The notes: a model not told the origin generated them from the letters alone. A stretch of 64,000 bases of DNA from Paralichthys olivaceus (GCF_024713975.1 NC_091112.1:15410501-15474500), one strand, 5' to 3'. Counted from the stretch's first letter, positions 1 to 14,799 are shown. Made by a program: numbers and translations.

Positions 1-919
1 AGTCAGTCTATGGCTGAAGTGTGGAAGATGAAGGAGAAAATATGGGGAAATAATGAAATAAGAAAAAGAAATTGGGAATAGAAGATGGAAGGAGTAAAGG
101 TTGAGTTTCAATCTTGTACTAACCTCAGAGGATCTCATTTTTATTACAACTTTCCATTCTTCTATAATGGTTAGTGGTGAAGGACCTTTCCAGAGTGACA
201 GACAATTCTTTTTTTGTGTGTTTTAAATGACTTTAAACTGTTTTCCAGTTGTTTTATCACATTCTATTTGTTACATTTCCATTAGTTCTATAGATGATTT
301 TCATAAAAGAAAAACAAATATGCCGTGCAAGTATGAGGACTTTTTCTCATAAAAACAAAGGCAAATTAACATTCATTTCATAAAGTGGAGCTTTAATTTC
401 CATATCCTTTTATGGATTACAGCTGCCAAAATGTTCTGTTTGCCTGCTGGCTAGGCCAGGGTTTGATTCACAGATGTAATCAAAGTGAATTTGAGGTATT
501 GGTTGAAAGATTTCTTTTGGCAAAAGGAAAAGCAGAGAGTGTACATGAAGTGAACCTGAAACTTAAGCAGGAGCCAGATGCTCGTCTCATCTGAGCTCAG
601 AAACTTTGAAAAATACATGCATCAAAATGAGGCGCTGAGTGGAAACGCTCTCAGAATGGGAAACGCAGACACTGTGCTATAGAGATGATGAAGCATCGCA
701 CTATAAAGTTTCTGAGAAACACGTAGTTGTGTGAAAGTCTGCAGAGCTGATTTCTGTGCTCACTGAAAATGCAAACAAGTGAGTGAAGCAGTGGGGTTCA
801 ACAGAACTGCATTGAAAATCTCTATATATAATTGTTTTAAAATAGAATGGAGATTAATCTGGAGATTAATTCTGACTGAACTGCAGTGCCCCTGACTGTC
901 ATTAACACAAACATTTAGA
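1..919. other. gene-free sequence, nothing recognised
   Basis: AT-rich single-copy-looking DNA. I see no open frame with domain-like sequence and no splice-bounded exon on either strand. The one open frame, near 412-594, has no recognisable protein similarity and no plausible splice signals in frame. Confidence 0.5.
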
Positions 920-1475
920 TGATTCACAGACTATGAGCGGTGGGTGAAGTGTTTGTGTATCCACAAAACACTTTTGGAGTTTCAGGTGTAAACAGCCCCG
1001 ACATTCATATTTTCATATATTTTCATATATTCATATTCAAACTACGTCATTTTCACCATGTTTTTCTGCTGAATGTCCTCTGATATCTTCCTTGGAGCCA
1101 CATTCAGTTTGCAGGCACACACACTAAACCTAACCTCACACAAGATCTCGCCCAAGGGTATGTGCAGGGTGCGCGGTAGCATTGATAGCAGAGATTTAGG
1201 CAAAAAAAAAAGGTGTAAATTACAACGTTTCAAGTCAAATTTGAATGTCTGGGCTTGCAGACTCTTGGATGACACCTTCCTTCTGTGGTTTTTGTGACGT
1301 TTGAAATAGTCACCATTGACTTCAAGTGCATTGGATTTGGCTGCAACACTGTTTACCCCTGAGACTCCAAAAGTGTTTTGTGGACTCAAACACGTCACCC
1401 ACTCCTCCATCGGCATAGTGGTGACTAGATAATGAGGGATTTTTTTTTTTGGTGAACTATCCCTTTAAGCTGCTT
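920..1475. mobile_element. palindromic non-autonomous DNA transposon (copy A)
   Basis: Two arms are reverse complements of each other. The left arm at about 940-995 runs from GGTGAAGTGTTTGTG to TTTCAGGTGTAAACAG. The right arm at about 1350-1401 runs from CTGTTTACCCCTGAGACTCC to CAAACACGTCACCC. The right side then ends in the fish-repeat tail GGTGAACTATCCCTTTAA near 1451-1468. A second, better preserved copy lies at 30790-31195. No transposase is present. The arms point to a MITE-type element; the family name is not known to me. The left outer boundary is eroded. Confidence 0.7.
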
Positions 1476-2402
1476 TCAGACATGCACGGAACTCCGTGTG
1501 CATGAAGGAGGTGCATATGCGAACGCAAATGTCCAAATGAGATGTTTCTTAACAACTATTACATTGATTACCATAACCATTTGTACAGACATGCATGGTC
1601 TGTATACCACACAATACCCTCCATTCATGATCTACTTGTCTCTCTATAAGTACGGTCTTTAAGTAGCTGATCACAGAGGGACCTGACAGTTGCACATTGC
1701 CGCTGGTTTAAGCCTTTATTAATAGAAGTAATGTGTTGATGGTAATAAGCAATTCTGTGCTTACTTTGACCAGAGAAAAAAAGATTCTAATGAAGAATCT
1801 GCCTCTTGTTGGTGTGTTATCAGTATCTTGAAATTGCACAGATTAGCTCCTCATTGCTCTCAGCTATAAAATGAGACTTCATTTGATATCACCATCAACA
1901 TCTAAGTGTGTTTTTGGATCGAGTTAGTCAATCACTTTACTAATACAAACCTCAAACTGAGACATTCCGCTGGTTTGAAAACCAAAATTCAAGATTAGTT
2001 AAAAATGTAGTTGTGTAGTTGAACAAAACAAAAACTGAAAAGCCGTCGACTCAGATGGAAATGTTTGCAGTGGATAAGGAGCAGAGGGGGCCGACGAAAA
2101 GAAGGAAAGCATACACACTCGCACACACCAGTCCAAGGACTAGCAGTGAAGTTAAATTAAGGGTGATTGTATTCTCGGCGTAGACTTGTCTTTGTCCCTA
2201 AGCTCTGTCTAAATATTGAAGCAGATCGTGGTGAAAAGAGCCGGCTATCCAGAGGATTCAACCCAATCTGCATATTCATCACAATTAATTAGGATTCCTC
2301 TCTCTGCCATCACTTTTTTATCTTTCCTGCTTTATTTCTCGAGAGGCAACTATGAGACAATGCTGGGGCAGTGATCGGAATCAGTTATTGGGGGGTGTAG
2401 AT

Positions 2403-2445
<43 letters not shown>

Positions 2446-5400
2446 CACACACCCTTGTGCCACAGCTCAGGCGTGAGAATGATTCTGTCTGCATCAGATA
2501 TGATGATGAGTGTTTTACAGGCAGCGGCGTTCATCTCTCTGTTGATACAAACTTCCAGTGCTTTCTCTTACTTTGTCTTCATCCCCTCCTTTGTCTGCGC
2601 TTCGTGCGTTCGCTAAAGTCACAGAGAGTGGCCATTGTTTGGTGAGGCATATGAGCGCATTGTAGCTCCACAGCCTTCTCGCAAGGCTAACTCTTTTAAT
2701 TGCTTGGAGAAAAGGAGTAGAGGCGAGAGATGGCGTGAAGACTTGGGGCGAGAAAGTTAGGTTTTAGGAAATCTGTCTGCGTGCTGCTCTGAGGTCACTA
2801 AAATAAACTCGCTAATATGAATTCATATCCACAACAGTTTTTGGTGAGACTTTCTAGATTGAACCCTCACCACTAGAAAAAGTGGAACATAAATATTTTA
2901 TCTTTATCTTAGAAAGGTGGAAAGAAGAGTTTTCTTTAATCCATACTCATTTGATTCAGAAATCACAAACATTGCCTGGTACCAGCATCTTTAATGGGAG
3001 AAAATGCTGCTTTTCTCCGTTTTACAGTATTTAGTTGCGAATGGAATAATTTAGATAATTTAACCTTAATAAATCAACAACACATCAGTATGTACATCAT
3101 ATATATGAGGCTTTTACTGATCAGGAAAAGATTCCCCGTCATATGATGTTATATAAAAAAATGAAGTGCTGCATCTTATAAGACTGGAGTGATTCATTCG
3201 TCATCATATGGTATAAATGACATGATGACAACATTATGAAAGTTAGCATAGCAAATCAAAAGACGTAAGCTTAGTCGCTGAGAAACTATGATGAATATGT
3301 TGTATAAATGTTTATATATCACCAATGAGTCAGGGACATGGTTTTATCACATTATTTTGGACACCTTCAGCCTCACCAACAAGTATTTAACAAAAAATAA
3401 GAGCAGTTGAACAAAAGGAGGATCATGCCAGGTGGTTACAGGCCTGGACTGATCTCTTAACTGAATCTACATGAGAATATAAAGAATCTGTCAGTGAGGG
3501 ACAGGATTTTGGGGCAGGGAGCCGTCTGCTCTCCATTTCTAGTCTCAGCAATCATGTTGGAGCATGCTCTGGTTGCCTGCGGGTAAACAGTCCGTGTGCA
3601 GAGCAAAAGTTGACATGTTGCATTGGCTATTTAATTTATCTTCAATTTAATTCTTCATTTCAATACCCATGTTAAAAGCTTGGAGCAGATACTTACGTGT
3701 GAGACACGCTGCAGTGTCATTTAGAGTTTCCACGTCTGGTTTATATGAATATGTCTCATTCATGAAAAATATGTTGTTGTTTCCATATCGTTAAAGCAAA
3801 AAAAGGAGACACATGTGCTCCATAGTTGATAAAGGCTACAGCTGCATTATGTCGAGAAGAAAGTAAGTCACTGTTTTCTCATTACAAATCTTTACTTCTC
3901 AGATAATTAAATTAAATTAGACATTAGATTATTGAGAGCCATTATCAAAGGTTAATTCAATATAGCAGCGCTGCAGCAGACAAACATGTGGACACACACA
4001 CACACACGAAGACAAACAGACACACACACAGCGAGGTAACCGTCACATACAGGTGAGGTAAGCAGTGTGGACCAAGTCTTGTTACAATCAGACAGAGCCA
4101 AGCTGGTTGTTTACCTTCTTACTGCTTATTTGCTGTTCATATGCAACACTTAGTCATGAAAAAGGTTTTAATCTTCATAATTAACTATCGTGCATGACAG
4201 CAAATACTCATATTACACATAATCAAAAACATTGGGGGGAAAAAATCAATCTCAGTGTGAACATATTTATATTCATTAGACTGATAAAAAGGTAATGTGG
4301 TGAGACACACTGGAATGTTACAAGCAGCAACATCTTGTAACAGGCAGCAGTACAGTTTATTGGAAATGTGGCCTTGATTTTAGGAAACAGTTACGCTAAC
4401 AAAGCCATTGTTGGGAAGAGGATACAACTAATCAGCCACAGCAATGCTGCCGCGTGTGTGCGGTAATTCTCTAAATATGATGATATTTAAACGTGTATCG
4501 AGAAAAGAGTCTTGTTGATGTTTAAAAGGAGACAATTTTCAGAATTTGGGGTCGGTGATGAATTTGCCATCTGGCATCTGAGGGTGATGCAAGTGTGGAA
4601 AAGATCAGACAAAAATAAAGGAAGAGGAAAAACAGGGAGGGAGGGTGAGACAGATGACAGAAGTTGTCCATTAAGCGAGCGGAGCAGTCCTGGTGTGAAT
4701 ATTGCATTTCCATGTTTACTGCAATTACAGGGCTGTTCGCTGGTTCACCTCCTACAGAGGGTAAAAATGGAAAAAGGGGGAACGCTCCTCTGGGACCATG
4801 AGAATACTCCCTGCCCAGTCAGGGATATGAGATATGGGCACAAGCACGCATGCAGGCACAAATACACACTTGCACATCTTGCTTGAGTTTAACGCCACGG
4901 CTGTCACATCTCCAGTGCCTCAGTGGTTAAACTGATCCTAATCGGTGTCTGTGTACTGTAGGGAGCTAAAAAGTCACTTTGTCTAACCTCAGCATGAAAT
5001 GCTGCTTCCCTCCACAGACTAAGAGGGAATTCACCACAGAGACTGAGACACTTGAAAACCAGCATTTTCTTCTTTGAATAAATGGAAGAAAAATGTAATC
5101 TTTGCCGAGTTTCCAGTTTGTTGTCATCATGTGTGCGTTCATGGCACTCGAGCAGATTAAGCAGACAGTCTAGCGAGGCCGACTCCTACGCAAACACTGC
5201 ATGCGAAGGAGATCATGAACCAGATTTGTATTCCCACTGAACAAGCTAACAAAGTAGTGGACACGGACACACAAGATGGAGGTGACAAGAGTGCATCAAA
5301 AGGAGACTACATGTCAAAGGTTAGTCAGACGACTTTGAACCAAAGGACAAATAAATAACCTGCTTATCCCATCTGGCGATGTCTGGGAAGTCTGAAAACC

Positions 5401-8400
5401 ATTAAGGCATTGCTGTCATTATAACACTCTATTTAGAATGAACGTTTCATGCCATTAGATCATTCTATCTTGCCCACACCTGCTCACAGTCTTGTTTCTT
5501 TCTCATTTCCACTGTGAATGACTTCAGATTCCATATTGAAACACATGGTGACATAATTAGACTTCTGTTGTCTTGTGGTTCAACAATCGTATCCACTTTT
5601 AAGAAATAAGAATTCAATTTTAAGAGCAAGATTATAATCAAGGACATTCTCCAACCTTAGATTGCACCTGAAGTGGGGATGATGTTAAATGTGTGCCATC
5701 ATTTCAGATTAGCCCTCCAACTCTTTTTTTATACGGTAGCTTTCATGTAATTATCTTTTTAATTATCTTTGACCTTGCTTTCACGGCTTAGTTTTATCAT
5801 TCTTACGTTGCTGTTACTGATTTTTCCACCGTTGCCTTTTCAAGGTACCTCAAAAGGTACCTTTATAATGGACTAAGTGGATAACTGTTGCTGTTGGTGC
5901 CGTTTTTGTGGCTGTGGCCTTGTGAGGTGTTGGGCGAATGTCCTGAAAAGATGAATTGCTCCTCTGTGTGGATTCCACAAGTCTAAGGAACTCTACAGGA
6001 GACTTGTACAAACATCATGAGTTGTTTTTAGAAAAGAGAAAAAGCCTGCAAACATGTATTGATGTTGAGGTGACAGAAATCTCCTACAGCTGGAAGAATC
6101 ATGACCTTCATAGGTTGTGACCAAGGAATTAAGCAGTGTGACGTTGCTATATAAACCAAAAGGCTGAAGAGAGAGAGGTTGCATATGTTGGAATAGGTCA
6201 AACAAAAAACGTCAGACCATGGTTCCCTTTGTATTTGACAGCGTGTAGTTTGTTACATCGCAGCAAGGGCGGGGGGGAGATCGTCAATTGTAGTGCAACT
6301 GGCATACAAGGTTTTAGTTGACAATCAATCTGTAGGAGATATGCTGCAGAGCGAAAAGGTTCTGGAAGCTAATTTCAAATTAATTTTCTCTATTGATGTT
6401 TCAGAAAATCCTTATAAATACAGTTTTAAGTGTGGAACCAGGTCGACCAGCAATGACGTGAATTGTGACATGAAAACATTAAATCTGAGCAAAAAATAAT
6501 TAAATAAAAACTAGAGCACTTTAGCTAACCTTTCTATAGTGAAGGAACAACACATCCCATAAACCACTGCGAACCGAGAAGCTGGCCCTCACTAACACAA
6601 TGATTTTCAAACCTTTGAGTTCTTTCCTTCATCTCTAATAAAAACCGCAGCATGTTAGAAAGGGACATCGTGGTTGTTCTGTGGTAAGCATAATGAAACG
6701 CTGAATGAGGCAAAATTTCCTTTTGTTGTGGTAAACATTTCCATGGTAACAGCGAGCTCCATCCCTCAGCGATGTCGCTGTCACACCTGAGGATTGTGGG
6801 TAGTGTAGTACTTTCCATTGACATTGGGAATAAAACATGTTTTCTTTTAAATAGAGTTGATATCATGCAGACCTGTGGCTTCTACAGGGGTATATAATAT
6901 TGCTTCACAATATTGTAACTTGTGGTACGTCTACCTGGGATGGTACAATAATATGGCTAAAATCTCTATTAAAAAATGAATGGGATTTTTATTTCCATAA
7001 TAACTCTGTTGGGCTCTATAAACTGTAATTGCATCTTTTTAAAGCTTGTAAGTGTTGGCATTGACGCCACAGAACATTTTCTATTTTGATTCTGCCACTA
7101 AAGTCAAGTGAAATATTGTACGTGATTATTGGTGTAGATCATGTACGGTTGCGCTGGTACACGTGTTTACTTGCTGGGTTCGGCACAACCTGCACAATCT
7201 GCTGTTTTGTGTGCCAAATTCAAAAGGGTTGGGAAAGGCGTCCAGCCAACTTGTTTTAACTCAGACCATGATCTTTCCTCAAGTCGTATTTGTCCCTAAA
7301 CTGAACCAAACCGCAACCGCAGCAGTGTCAGAACATTTTATTTTTGCAACAGTGATTTGTAACAATTATGGAAGCCACTAACAAATGATACTGACAACAT
7401 TTCTTATTGTTTGATTGAGAGGATTTGTTGGACAGAAAACCAGTCCTCCTTGGTGTATTGATCCATAATCCTCTATTGGTGTTCAGTTTGGTTGATAGGA
7501 CTCTTCACTTACATGCAAATACAACTGCATTCTTTGTTCTCATTTTCCAGATTATTCCCTTAATTTGCCACCTGCCTCTACACTATTAGTTATCTACTCA
7601 ACCCTGAGTGACCACTGGAATACCTCAGGCTTCCATTTACAGCTGCGGCGTAAGGGAAACTTTTGCATTTGATGGAATTAGCCCTCAGGTCTTGGAGCAG
7701 AATGTGAAGCAGCAAGGTCCTAATGGTTAAGTCACAACAACACGGGCGGATGTGGCAACCACTGAGTAGCTGTTACTGTAAAATGCTGCAAGTTTGACAT
7801 GACCAAAAGCTGAAACCACACTTTTGCCACTGGGAGCAACAAACAGAGCTCGCGCTGCTGTGATGCATCCTGAGCCCGACCAAAGGGTGGAAGTAATAAA
7901 TTTCAATTACTCTCCTCATCTGCGACCGACTGGTCCTTTTCTCTGTTCTCGCAGTTTGTAATTTTGCTCCAAGGTATGTTTTGACCAAAGTATTTTTCTG
8001 TGCTACATTTCAAATTGCTTGCAGGCTCCTCATACACGTCATTAACTGGCCAGCTGCAATCACACTGAATCAGTCCTGCTGATTCTAGCTGAGGTTGTTT
8101 ATTTGGTTTATTTTGTTGACTTGGCTTAAGATGGACTACTTGAAACTTCTTCTTCTTGTCCTTGTTCTGTTATTTGGTGAAAATCGACCACTGTGGCGTC
8201 TTTTCAGAGATTGTTTATCATCAACAACAACACAGTTTTGTGTTTGTCCTGAAGGTTCTTTGGGTGTCCTCACTTGACAGAGAAGTGTATGTCGCTCGAA
8301 AGAGAGAAAAACATCAGAAAATATGAATTTACTGATATTCACATGACAAATGTGTTAAACTAAATTTATATTGTGACAAAAAGAGGATTTAACTCCGATT

Positions 8401-11400
8401 TTAGAAATCAAAGACTGTTTAGAGATTTTGGGCAGTACTACTGTATGATGTACAAACTCCTCTTGTGAGTCCAGGGATTCTGAGTTTATTCCCAAGATAA
8501 AGTAGAGTGTCTCCTTTTGTTTGGACAATAATTAATTAAGCGCTGACACTGCTAGTGCTGTGAACTTGCAAATATTTTCTCAAAATACTGATTCATTTAC
8601 GTTGGGCTGTATTTATCAGTAAAATTGTTTTTAAAAAATGGTTTGTTTTGTTTGTGGATTGGACAATACAGTACTATGAACTGTCAAACACATTGATAAA
8701 TATGGTTAATAAGTGTGCAGCAAAGCAAACAGTTATGGCTGGGGAGAGGAGCTGAGCATCACTGAGGAAAGTTTGACCAAAATGTTTTCCAATTTATTGA
8801 TGCAAACACACAGGGAGATAATTCACTCTACCACTGCTAGGCTGTCCTCCCATCTGATCAGCTTTATCAGATAATGATGATTATTGTATTTGAATGATAT
8901 TGACCTCAGAACAATGTACAATCAACAATGTCAAAATTCCTATAGTATACGATCATTTTATCATTTAGTGAGAGGATTAGGAGTCAATGTATCAATGTAG
9001 TAAAATGCATATGTGCTCACAGCTCACATGGCATCTTTCCAGACTTAGGATCATTTTAAGCCTCTGCTATACAAAACTTCAATATTTCCCATCTTCCTTC
9101 CTGCTCCTGTCTGTTTATAGGTGGTGAAACACACAGCACCCATGGAGAGAATGCTGCTGGTCACATCAGTCGGACGCTGTATTACATGACTGTTTTCATC
9201 ACGGAGGCTGAAAGAAGTTCCTGGACCTGATCACTCGGTTAGTTATTCAGAGAGCCACCAACTCATCCATATCAGAGAGGACCCTCACCTGGGGTTTGCC
9301 ATGTGGTGAAAAAGGCACAGCTCTGCCTCTTTTACCTCAGCGAGCTGAAAAAGTTTGGCACAAGGCCCGGAATCCAGCAAGCCTTCTTCAGAGGCACAAC
9401 GGAGGACATCCTGACTGGAGGCATTACTGTGGGCTGTGGGAACTGTTCTGCCTCCTCTGGTAGGGGAAACGCAGCAGAGGGTCATGGAGACCCAGCACAT
9501 CAGTGGAAGTGAACCTCCCTCCAGCTGTGCATACAAACACACACGCAGTGTGTAACACAGCTGTGAATACAAAAACATACAAACATGCAAACGATGCATT
9601 TGCAATTTAAACACACTTCATATTATTTATACAATTTACATTATATTTGTTTGTACTGTGTTTGTATGTTTCTGTTATTGCTGCAATGTATTGGAGGCAA
9701 AACACCCCAGCATTTTTTTTAACCCTCTCTCTATCTGAATAATGAGACGAGACAATGAGGAAATCTTTTTTTGTTGTTGAACAGAATGAAATATTTTCAC
9801 AAACATTGAGCCTAGATTTTATTTTTAGACGTGCAGAAATGAGCTTATCTCTCCTCAAGGCTAGAAGCTCAAGGCTACACTCACCATTACTTGCGAAACG
9901 ATGGTGTTTGTTTTAAGTAAAAATGTGCTCAAAAGCTCTCGTCCCCGAAACGTGCTCGTAGTGGAGGGTAGTGAGTTTGCGCCAGTGTCAGCCCTGTGTT
10001 TGTGGATCTGCACCAAGAACACAAATGCTGTCTTTCCTGTCGCAGGAACTATTCTGTGTGGTTGCGAAGTAGAAACGCTCCCCAAGTATGGTTTTGCGTT
10101 TGTTGTTTACGTGACATTTATTCTGATCCTTATCTTTTAACTGTTGACAGTGTTTTAAGATTTCTAATACAAACAAGTCAAGTTATCCTGTGAGTATATT
10201 TTTCAGTTACAATCTATTTTGGTATGTTTTGATGTCAATAACTTTAGTTCTTATACAGCAAACTTTCATCGGGACAGAAATAGAACATTGTGGAACCGGT
10301 GCTGTTGAGCTTTCCACCCCGTTCACCAAATCCTGCTTGAATGGCTCCAGCTTCAGTGTTCTTCCAGTAAAGGAACTGGTGGCACCAGCCGCTTTCCAGT
10401 TCACACACACACACACACTCTCACAGTGTCAAACCACAACACACTCATGTTGCCAGGAAGGGGTCAAATTAATGGCTGACTTTGCAGCTTTCGGGCAGAC
10501 GCTCAAACACACAAGCACACACTTGCAGTCGCACACAGGCGCACAGACCCATTTCCATTCTGCTTCTCTCCCTTCTACGCCCTTCCGCTCACTGCCACAC
10601 TCTGCTTTTTTACTTGTTCTCTCCCTCTCTCTCATTTGCATAATATACTCTCCCCCTCTGAAGCTCTGGGTATGCACAGACACACACACACACACAGAAC
10701 TGACAGATGGCACAACTGGCTTCAGACACAGTGCAGAGCGGGAATGTGAGGGCAAAGAAGGGAAGAGGAGAATGTTATGGTAAAATAAACACATACACAC
10801 ACGCAATAATACCATAATTATCCTGGGCACTGGCCTTGGCACTAACCTGGGGAAAACCCTGATGTGCCAACTCAGTGCACCCAATGACCTACCAAAACCA
10901 GCAGGGGAGGGACACACTCACACATCCACACACATACACCCATGCATAAGCTTATTTATGCAAAGACATGCATGCATGCATACACAAAGTCAGCTGAGAA
11001 GAATGGGAATCGTGTGTACACAGACAAAATAAATCCGTCCGCCTCGTCCGTGCTTCTTAATCAATCTCTTTTCTTTTCTCTCTTTGCTCTTTCTCAGTTT
11101 TTGTTTTTTTGTTTATTTCTTTTACGGCGTGCTGATGGTGGGTTAGAGCGTGTCTGTGCTGTTGGGCTGAGTTATCCTCGTAAAGCTCTGGGCCTGATTA
11201 TCCTGCGATGACTCATCCAGGGAGAGAGGGAGAGGTGAACTCAGTGCACAAGAACCCAACAACCAGGCCACTGGTTACATAGCTATAAACGAGAGAGAGA
11301 AGTAAGAGAACTGGGCCTTGAAAATAATCAAGCGGTGCAATCTCTGGTTCAGGCATGTGAGCACTCAACTAGGACAAGGACAAATAACACACAGGTTTTG

Positions 11401-12999
11401 TTGTCACAGACGCACACAAAAAACAGGCAGACATCCATTATTTAACCTGCCTCACTGCAGCTTGTTTATTATAGGCTCACAAGATGGGCTCGCTGGCTAT
11501 CGAGCACCAGTGTTCCCGATGTGATTCTCACCAAGCGGTACATGTCAGGTCATGTAATTAAGTTGCTAATGTAGTCTGTAATCACAGACAGAGAGGGAAA
11601 CAACAAAAACAACAGGCTGTCGTGGACAGATCTGCAGCGGACAGGCTTTGTTGACACCGCAAGAGCCGCAGTGACTGGGATGAAGTTGCATAACATCTCC
11701 CGCACAGCACAAGAGGGGGGGTTGACATTTAGAATCGGCCAGACGAGGGGTCCGGAGGGGTGACAAACACATGTTGACGTGCACACACACTCAATTTGTA
11801 CTCACAAAATTTGGAACAAAAGCTGTCGCATATATAATGTTCCTGTAAATAAATATGTTTTTATAAATTCGCAATTTTTGTAACATCTTTGGAAAATGTC
11901 CATCTTCGCACACAGACACGTTCCGAACTCGACAACCTCGCAGTTCAGTGAAGAGTTTATAACATGAGTGGGTTTTGTGTACATTTCCTACTTGTGCATT
12001 CCTCACATGTGTACTCACAAAGCTTTGCAAACACACACAAGAATGTGAAGCCATTAAGCCATTTCCAAAAGTCAAAGTTTCTCCTGTTTAACTTTTAGGA
12101 CACTGAACGTTCACAAGCTTCTGTGACTTACGATAACTTTTTAAGGATTTTACTTGATGGGTTTTCTATGTTTTCCTCAAATATAATTTCCCTAAGGAGC
12201 ACTTGCAATTCTGCGCTTCTGCAAAGTAATATTTGCTCTATTTGAGCTGAATATTTCAGAGGGCCTTCCACTTATGCACATGAACACACACACACACACA
12301 GAGAGACACACAGACACACAGACACACACACATTAGTTGAGCCTGATTGAATGGGACTAGGCAGCATTCTCACAGCACTAACTGTCACCACAGTGAGAGG
12401 TCAAACAGAAACAGTAACACAGCTTATATAAGTCACAATAACAGGAGCAGGGGGGAGAGCGGACAAGAGAGGTGTGTTAGTGCTTGTGTGTTAGTGCTTG
12501 TGTGTCTGTGTGTGCGCGTCTGTGTGTGCGCGTCTGTGTGTATCTCCCGTGAGCGAGAGATGCATCATGTTTTATCTTCAAAAATAAAGATTACTTTAAA
12601 ATAATGCATCCTCTCCTGTTTTTTTTTTTTGTTTGAAGTCAAAACTGAAATTTGATTTTCTTCATTTTTATGAGAGGATGGCACAGATATCAGATAAAGT
12701 TTTTGGAATTTTTACTGGAAATGACATCTATCTGTCAGCTCCAGCCTCTGGTGCACAGTAAGGGGCTGTCATGTGAGGGTTGGTGTTCTTAGGAGACCAA
12801 AACACATCACAGCCCTGAACGGCATTCGATAGACATTGGAAGAAAACGTTAGTTGTCTTACAAAATCCTCGGTTATTCACCTCATAAAACCTAATTTCCT
12901 TCACATTCAACATTAGAGGAGACGTGTTGAGCTGTTGAGTATGCGTTCCACTTATATCTTATATATATTACCAGAGGCACTGTATAGTGGTGTGTATAC
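1476..12999. other. gene-free intergenic stretch with microsatellites and repeat fragments
   Basis: I found no exon with recognisable protein similarity or a consistent pair of splice sites. A short block at 1475-1500 (TTTCAGACATGCACGGAACT) resembles the terminus of the element inserted at 54853. CA/TG tracts occur at 2407-2442, near 3993, 10403, 10677 and 12288. A variant GT minisatellite lies at 12478-12545. Many open frames here are just translated CA repeats (His-Thr runs). Blocks near 2220-2350, 2640-2760 and 4370-4500 are rich in homeodomain-like TAATTA words and could be regulatory, but I cannot support that further. Confidence 0.5.
2407..2442. repeat. (AC)n microsatellite
   Basis: An uninterrupted AC dinucleotide run of about 18 units, followed by imperfect CA units to about 2453. 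Confidence 0.95.
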
Positions 13000-13200
13000 C
13001 CACCTCTGAGCAGAGGGAATTGCCATAAACGCACCTAATAATAGCAGGAGATTAATACATTATCAGTGCTCAGAGCCGGTCATCAAGTTACATTGTTTAT
13101 TGTGCGTTGGGCTACCAGGGAGAGTAATGAGCCCAGTAAAACTGCAACAATCTGGAGTGGAGCACTGGCAATTATTGGTTGGAAGATAATATCTGCTTGC
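13000..13200. other. candidate conserved non-coding element
   Basis: A repeat-free block of balanced composition carries developmental-enhancer-like words: GGAGATTAATACATTATCAG, TGTTTATTG (forkhead-like) and CAATTATTGG. No open frame spans it. The call rests only on sequence texture; no alignment was possible. Confidence 0.25.
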
Positions 13201-13739
13201 ATGAGCTAGGGCTGTCACTTTTGTTTCATAATTTGAACATTCATTTGGTCGTAGGGGGTTAGAGGGGAATCATATTCAAACTGTAATTATTTGTTAGATT
13301 TCTATACTTTTGATGGGGGCGTTAGTCTGTCTGAAGTAGTTTGCCTCTTGAACCAGCGGTAAGCCAGTAATTTTATGTTAATCGAAATGGAGAACGCTAT
13401 CATGCAAAGCCGTCCTAAGTGGACAATCACTACACCAGAGAATGTGAGGAGCAGCATGTGGAAGTATTCTGGGTTTTACACTACAGACGGCAAAGTAATG
13501 AACATAGGTGAGGCTGTTTGTCAACTGTGGGTTCACCTGTGAGGCAGTGGAGTAGGCACCACAACTAGCAGAACAAAAACAGTAAAAGTATTCTTATTGG
13601 GTTCGAGCTGATCACTATGAGACAACATTAAATCTGTTGGACACATAGGACATTCGAAATCACAGCTTCGAGAAGCTGAGATTTGGGTGGCAAGCAACGT
13701 GTTACAGTTAACAATGAAAAGACACTGACTCTTGAAAGT

Positions 13740-13880
13740 TCAAGATTGATTTAGAGAGACAGTTTACAGGGAGGGGGAGAGGGTGTAAACGTCACATCGC
13801 AGGGGGAGAGGAGGCCAGCAGAGGGAGAGAAAGGAAGAGGTGTGGAGGGGAGAGAGAGCAAGAGAGGGAGATTTTCTATA
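13740..13880. repeat. polypurine (GA-rich) tract
   Basis: Nearly all purine on the plus strand (GGGAGGGGGAGAGGG and similar), low complexity, no coding potential. Confidence 0.7.
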
Positions 13881-14150
13881 GGCAGAAGGCAGAAGCTAAA
13901 GAGGTCAGACTGCCCGTTTCTGGGTCAGAGCGCATTAAACAAGCAGCCGTGCTGAGCCGTCGTCCTCGGCCCCGTGGCGAAGCAGCAATGTGGACAGGCT
14001 TCTACCAACTGTGACCACACATTAGGAACTTACTGCGAGCCATACAGACACTGCTCGGGGCATCAACACATAAAGTTGCCCTTTATTCTAATCCACACCA
14101 TATAGGGACACACACACGGACCGACATCTAAAGAAGCCGGCAGCCAGCGG

Positions 14151-14154
14151 AGGT

Positions 14155-14207
<53 letters not shown>
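14151..14207. repeat. (GT)n microsatellite
   Basis: A GT run of more than 22 units, one base interrupted near its start. It creates spurious His-Thr open frames on the minus strand. Confidence 0.95.
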
Positions 14208-14210
<3 letters not shown>

Positions 14211-14799
14211 ACTGGCGCAAATGTTAACTTTAACTCTCATCAGTAACGGTCCCAGGAACCCATCTGAAGGCATAAACATTGGGAGGTAACACAAACAGGA
14301 CATGCTATGGAATATATATGAGCCAAGAGTGATTTGCAAGTCAGAGTTGGCAGCGGGACATACCACATTTCACTAGTTTATTTTCATGTCACATTCCTGC
14401 AGCTATTTAGCCTGCAACTAGTCTGAGAACCATGCTGGAACTTTGTCAATCAGTCTTTGGTGGTACAATTTAGCCCAGCTGCTGCTAATAATCAGTGCAT
14501 GACTGTCACGCAAGGAGGAATGACATGTGGAATATTGTGGACAAATCATCCCATTTAACGTGAAGCAAACTGGTGCTGATGGTTTAGAGGGGTGTTGCAC
14601 TTCCATAAAGTAGGAAACCTTGATGGGTAAAATTGGTTGAATTATTCTTTAAAACTGCCTTGTGTTGCAGATATGGTCTCCAGAAACACCAAGGTTTTGG
14701 TGTGTTGCAAAGATTTGATGCCTACATTTGCTGGTTCTAAAATCTAGTATGTTGACAATTTGAAATAAAGTTCTGTAAATTGTTTGGCCCCATAACCAT

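Noticed and set aside
10190..10783. 197-codon open frame on the plus strand
   Set aside because: Composed largely of His/Thr runs from CA repeats; no domain, splice signals or conserved-looking sequence.
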